Origin: Motiliproteus sp036964625
GTDB taxonomy: Bacteria; Pseudomonadota; Gammaproteobacteria; Pseudomonadales; Balneatricaceae
Assembly: GCA_036964625.1 (NCBI GenBank)
Contig: JBALTG010000006.1
Span: forward strand, 1-64,000
Direction: 5' to 3'
DNA length: 64,000 nucleotides
The notes under the pieces are model-generated. The model did not search any database. It was given only the letters and a program-made list of their open reading frames with translations, and had not been told where the DNA came from. Position 1 is the first letter of the stretch. Each line of letters opens with the position of its first letter. Below are positions 61,152 through 64,000 of this stretch, one piece after another. Both the position numbers and the translations under genes were made by a program.

Positions 61152-63077
61152 ATGAATCTGATAGAGCCGGAATCTGAACAGCAACCGTTATTGGGACCCA
61201 AACCCTCGACCATGACAGCCCCCTCCCACAGTCCGCAGTTGGCACAAAATCGTCTCGCGCGTGAGCAGGCGGTGCAGCAGCAGAGCCCTGCGATCAACCA
61301 GGCCGCACCCGGCGTGGAGTTTAATTCACAGGGACGGTTATTGATTTTGGGTGCCGAGCATCGCGTGCGATTGGCGGCTTCGCGGCTGACGGATCTAACA
61401 TCGATCACCGCGCTGATCACCCAAGCGATGCCCGAGCAGCTGACTGCCGAGATGGAGGCCGCCGCGGTGTTGGTGCCCAGCCTGAATCTGTACCGCGTGT
61501 CGCTGACTGGTTTAACCGGCTATCTCGGGCAATTTAAGGCGCTGGTTGAAATTGATGGTCAACCCCAGTCATTGGCCCAATTGGTGCGGGGGCCACAAGG
61601 GCCACAGGGGACGAATGGCTTTGATCTGGTGCTCGACCTGGGATGCCCGCCCCAACTGGCAATGGATCTAAAACCCGCGGGGTACTTTTCCCCTGCGGGT
61701 GACGCCGAGTTTGAGGCGGCGCTGGCTGAGCTGCCAACGATGCAAGGTGGGTTTGAGAAGCCGCGTTATGTTCAAATAAATACCGATCTGTGTGCTCACA
61801 GTGGCAGCGGTATCACCGGCTGTCGCCGTTGTCTGGATGTCTGTCCGGCGGACGCGATCAGTGTGGCTGCGGCCAGGGTGCAGATCGATTCACACCTGTG
61901 CCACGGTGCTGGCGGATGTGCCAGTGCTTGCCCGACCTCAGCCATTCGTTATGGCTACCCACAACCCGGGCAGCTGCTCGATAACTTACAGCGGTTACTG
62001 GCCAGTTACCGGTTGGCAGGTGGTGAGGCGCCCTGGGTGTTGTTGCACGATGCGACATGCGCCGAGCAACAGTTGGCTGGACTGCTCGAGGCATTGCCGG
62101 GTCATTACTTGCCGCTGCAAATTGAGGAGATGGGCAGTGCGGGGATGGAAGTCTGGCTGTCGGCGATAGCCCTGGGCGCGGTCGGGGTCGCGTTGCTGGT
62201 CGAGGACCCGCTTCCCGAGTCGGTCCAGCGGGTGCTCGACAGCGAAATTGAGACCAGCAACCGTTTGCTGCAAGGGCTGGGGGTGGCCTCCCGGGTTGCG
62301 TTGGTGGATAGCCAGCAGTTACTGAACCCGGCTAAGACCGAGTCCGCTATTAGCACAATCAGCACAACCAGCGCTATCAACACGGCCAATACGACCCGTC
62401 CTATCGCTGCGATTGCCCAGCTGGATCTGCAGGCCGATAAGCGCCAGCAGATCTCCCAGGCGATGAGTCATCTTTATCAGCAGGTTATTGAACAAACGGA
62501 GTTGCCCGCCGAAATCGTTCTGGATAAGGGGGCCGCGTTTGGCAGCCTCGCACTCGCTACCCGTGAGTGCACCCTGTGCATGTCCTGTGTCTCGATCTGT
62601 CCCAGTAAGGCATTGAGTAGCACGCCTGATACTCCCCGTCTTAGCTTTACCGAAGATGCCTGTGTCCAGTGTGGCCTGTGCACCCAAGCCTGTCCCGAAT
62701 CGGCATTGGCGCTACAACCGCGTTACCTGTTGCAGCCTGAGCAGCGTACCCAGCCCCGGGTGTTGAAACAGGAGCAGCCGTTCTGCTGCATCTGTTGCGA
62801 CAAGCCGTTTGCCACCCAGAGTGTCGTGTCGTTGATGCTGAAAAAACTGGCGGGGCACAGCATGTTCGATGCTGCCGGGTTACGTCGATTAGAGATGTGC
62901 GAGGACTGTCGGGTAATCGATATCGTCAAGACCGATCCGGGTGGCGATCTGTTCGCCCATGCCAAGGGGCGCCCGGCGGATTCGGTGGATCTTAATCTGG
63001 CGCGGGTTGAAACCGCAGCGTCCAGCGATGCCAGCGCTGGCCAAAATAGAATTGATGCAGTCGAGGTGACCACATGA
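61152..63077 (+). CDS. Four-cluster polyferredoxin of the formate dehydrogenase cluster
   Basis: A 641-residue iron-sulfur protein. Two ferredoxin motifs lie at about 215-265 (CRRCLDVCPADAI, CHGAGGCASACP) and two at about 472-520 (CTLCMSCVSICPSKA, CVQCGLCTQACP). Together they predict four [4Fe-4S] clusters. A linker of Ile/Ser/Thr/Asn repeats sits at about 397-415. The C-terminus has CCICC and CEDC, perhaps a zinc site. No signal peptide, so a cytoplasmic electron-transfer partner of FDH is likely. Its stop overlaps torD by ATGA. Confidence 0.87.
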   Translation: MNLIEPESEQQPLLGPKPSTMTAPSHSPQLAQNRLAREQAVQQQSPAINQAAPGVEFNSQGRLLILGAEHRVRLAASRLTDLTSITALITQAMPEQLTAEMEAAAVLVPSLNLYRVSLTGLTGYLGQFKALVEIDGQPQSLAQLVRGPQGPQGTNGFDLVLDLGCPPQLAMDLKPAGYFSPAGDAEFEAALAELPTMQGGFEKPRYVQINTDLCAHSGSGITGCRRCLDVCPADAISVAAARVQIDSHLCHGAGGCASACPTSAIRYGYPQPGQLLDNLQRLLASYRLAGGEAPWVLLHDATCAEQQLAGLLEALPGHYLPLQIEEMGSAGMEVWLSAIALGAVGVALLVEDPLPESVQRVLDSEIETSNRLLQGLGVASRVALVDSQQLLNPAKTESAISTISTTSAINTANTTRPIAAIAQLDLQADKRQQISQAMSHLYQQVIEQTELPAEIVLDKGAAFGSLALATRECTLCMSCVSICPSKALSSTPDTPRLSFTEDACVQCGLCTQACPESALALQPRYLLQPEQRTQPRVLKQEQPFCCICCDKPFATQSVVSLMLKKLAGHSMFDAAGLRRLEMCEDCRVIDIVKTDPGGDLFAHAKGRPADSVDLNLARVETAASSDASAGQNRIDAVEVTT

Positions 63078-63727
63078 GCGACTTGGTGATGCAAGCCTGC
63101 GATGCGACCAACACGGAGCAGCTAGGAACCATTAATGCAGAGACTGCGCTCAGCCCATTAGCGCTGTTTCGCGCCGATGCCTACGCCCTGTTGGGTTCTT
63201 TTCTGTCGCAGCCACCTTCGCCGCAGCTGCTGCAGTGGCTGAATTCGATCGAGCTGAACGATGATCAGCAATCGGCGATGCGCGAAGCCTGGGGGGTGTT
63301 GCAGATGGCCGCGCTCAGGGCTCAGCCGGAGCAGGTAGGCGAGGAGTATCACTGCCTGTTTGTTGGTGTCGGCCGCGGCGAGTTGCTGCCTTACGGCTCC
63401 TGGTATATGACCGGTTATTTGATGGAACAACCGCTGGTGAGCTTGCGCCAGGACTTGCAAGCGCTTGGGTTTGAGCGCGATCCCGAGGTACGTGAACCCG
63501 AGGATCATATCGCCGCCCTGTGTCAGGTGATGGCGCTGCTGGTCGGCCCGGATACCGAGTGCGATCGGGCCGTACAGCGGCAATTTTTTGAGCGCCACCT
63601 GGCGCCCTGGTGGTCACGTTTTGTTGAAGATCTGCAAGCCAGCCAAGCGGCGCATTTTTACAGTGCGGTCGGGCGCTTTGCAGAATTGTTTTTTGAGCAG
63701 GAAGCATTGTTGTTGGAACAGCCCTAA
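63074..63727 (+). CDS. TorD/DmsD-type chaperone for formate dehydrogenase
   Basis: A 217-residue all-helical chaperone of the TorD family. EEYHCLFVGVGRGELLPYGS corresponds to the family motif (E-Y-x-x-L-F), followed by REPEDHIAALCQVMALLV. It binds a Tat signal or the unfolded molybdo-enzyme before export. It is translationally coupled to the polyferredoxin, and the next gene encodes a Tat-signal protein. Confidence 0.88.
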   Translation: MSDLVMQACDATNTEQLGTINAETALSPLALFRADAYALLGSFLSQPPSPQLLQWLNSIELNDDQQSAMREAWGVLQMAALRAQPEQVGEEYHCLFVGVGRGELLPYGSWYMTGYLMEQPLVSLRQDLQALGFERDPEVREPEDHIAALCQVMALLVGPDTECDRAVQRQFFERHLAPWWSRFVEDLQASQAAHFYSAVGRFAELFFEQEALLLEQP

Positions 63728-63800
63728 GGCTCCTAGTCGTTAATCAACGACACCAGCACATGCCGCTGCATCACATACTAAGAAAAAGAAGGAGATGGGG

Positions 63801-64000
63801 ATGAGTAAGCAGAAGCCAGATGTCAGCAATGCCGAGCGTCGACAGTTTATCAAGACGCTGAGCGTTGCCGGTGGTGCTGTTGTTGCGGTTGCGGTTGCAG
63901 GTGAGGCGTCAGCGGAGGTGGTTGAAGAATCGACTGCCGAAGTGAAAGGCGCGCAGGGCTACCAGGAAACCGATCATGTGCGGGCGTACTACGCCAGCGC
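63801..64000 (+). CDS. Small Tat-signal formate dehydrogenase protein (cut by window end)
   Basis: ATG 63801 follows GGAGATGGGG. The product begins MSKQKPDVSNAERRQFIKTL with the twin-arginine motif RRQFIK and a hydrophobic segment, then acidic sequence to ETDHVRAYYASA at the window edge. This is the small FDH-region Tat-target protein of about 66 residues that normally precedes the FDH catalytic subunit. The stop is outside the window. Confidence 0.85.
   Translation, partial: MSKQKPDVSNAERRQFIKTLSVAGGAVVAVAVAGEASAEVVEESTAEVKGAQGYQETDHVRAYYAS

Noticed and set aside
1..64000. CRISPR arrays, rRNA and tRNA genes
   Set aside because: No regularly spaced repeats or recognisable tRNA/rRNA signatures were found by eye; a tRNAscan run would settle the tRNA point.

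Overview
The window looks like a chromosomal segment of a marine gammaproteobacterium, probably of the Oceanospirillales/Alteromonadales type. The reasons are the housekeeping blocks leuS-lptE-holA and lnt-corC-ybeY-ybeZ-miaB, a psrA-like regulator close to nagZ, and catabolic genes for the marine osmolytes DMSP and carnitine. All assignments come from reading motifs and gene order; no database search was run.

Layout. 0-9.5 kb: envelope, translation and tRNA-modification genes (holA 5' end, lptE, leuS, a YbeL-like zinc ribbon protein, lnt, corC, ybeY, ybeZ, miaB). 9.8-15.1 kb: a DsbA-like/receiver-like/GGDEF fusion, ptsP and ald. 15.1-16.1 kb: a poor region with an IS66-type stub and a repetitive non-coding element. 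16.1-28.7 kb: an osmolyte-catabolism island with a two-domain class III CoA-transferase that fits DddD (DMSP CoA-transferase/lyase), a divergent LysR regulator, an alpha/beta hydrolase, a betaine/carnitine-type ABC importer, carnitine dehydrogenase (cdhA), dehydrocarnitine-cleavage enzyme (cdhC), a CdhR-like regulator and a thioesterase (cdhB). Together these would turn carnitine into glycine betaine. 28.9-41.6 kb: SOS-controlled dinB, hydrolase, glycerate-kinase-like protein, peroxiredoxin-glutaredoxin, pdxH, rhodanese, mobA, nudC, sohB, psrA-like, L,D-transpeptidase, nagZ and an MscS channel. 41.6-42.7 kb: decayed DNA.

42.7-64 kb is dominated by a molybdenum/tungsten formate dehydrogenase system: tupABC tungstate import with a second mobA, mobB and moeA in one leftward operon; a sigma54 response regulator and its sensor kinase; an HTH/periplasmic-binding-protein-like regulator; fdhD; DUF3305, DUF3306, a polyferredoxin, a TorD-type chaperone and the start of the small Tat-signal FDH protein. 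The structural fdh genes should lie just past the right edge. A shared 14-bp motif upstream of both the tupA/regulator pair and the FDH operon suggests a common regulator. This region is interrupted at 52-54 kb by a nucleotidyltransferase toxin-antitoxin pair flanked by a broken second copy of the sensor kinase 3' end, and by a persulfide dioxygenase-rhodanese gene.

The most unusual structural signal is a family of about 170-bp palindromic-ended repeats (26.9, 46.9 and 56.4 kb, plus a diverged relative at 42.2 kb). They can be read as protein: one copy forms the C-terminal 55 residues of TupA, and another supplies the stop codon of the CdhR-like regulator.
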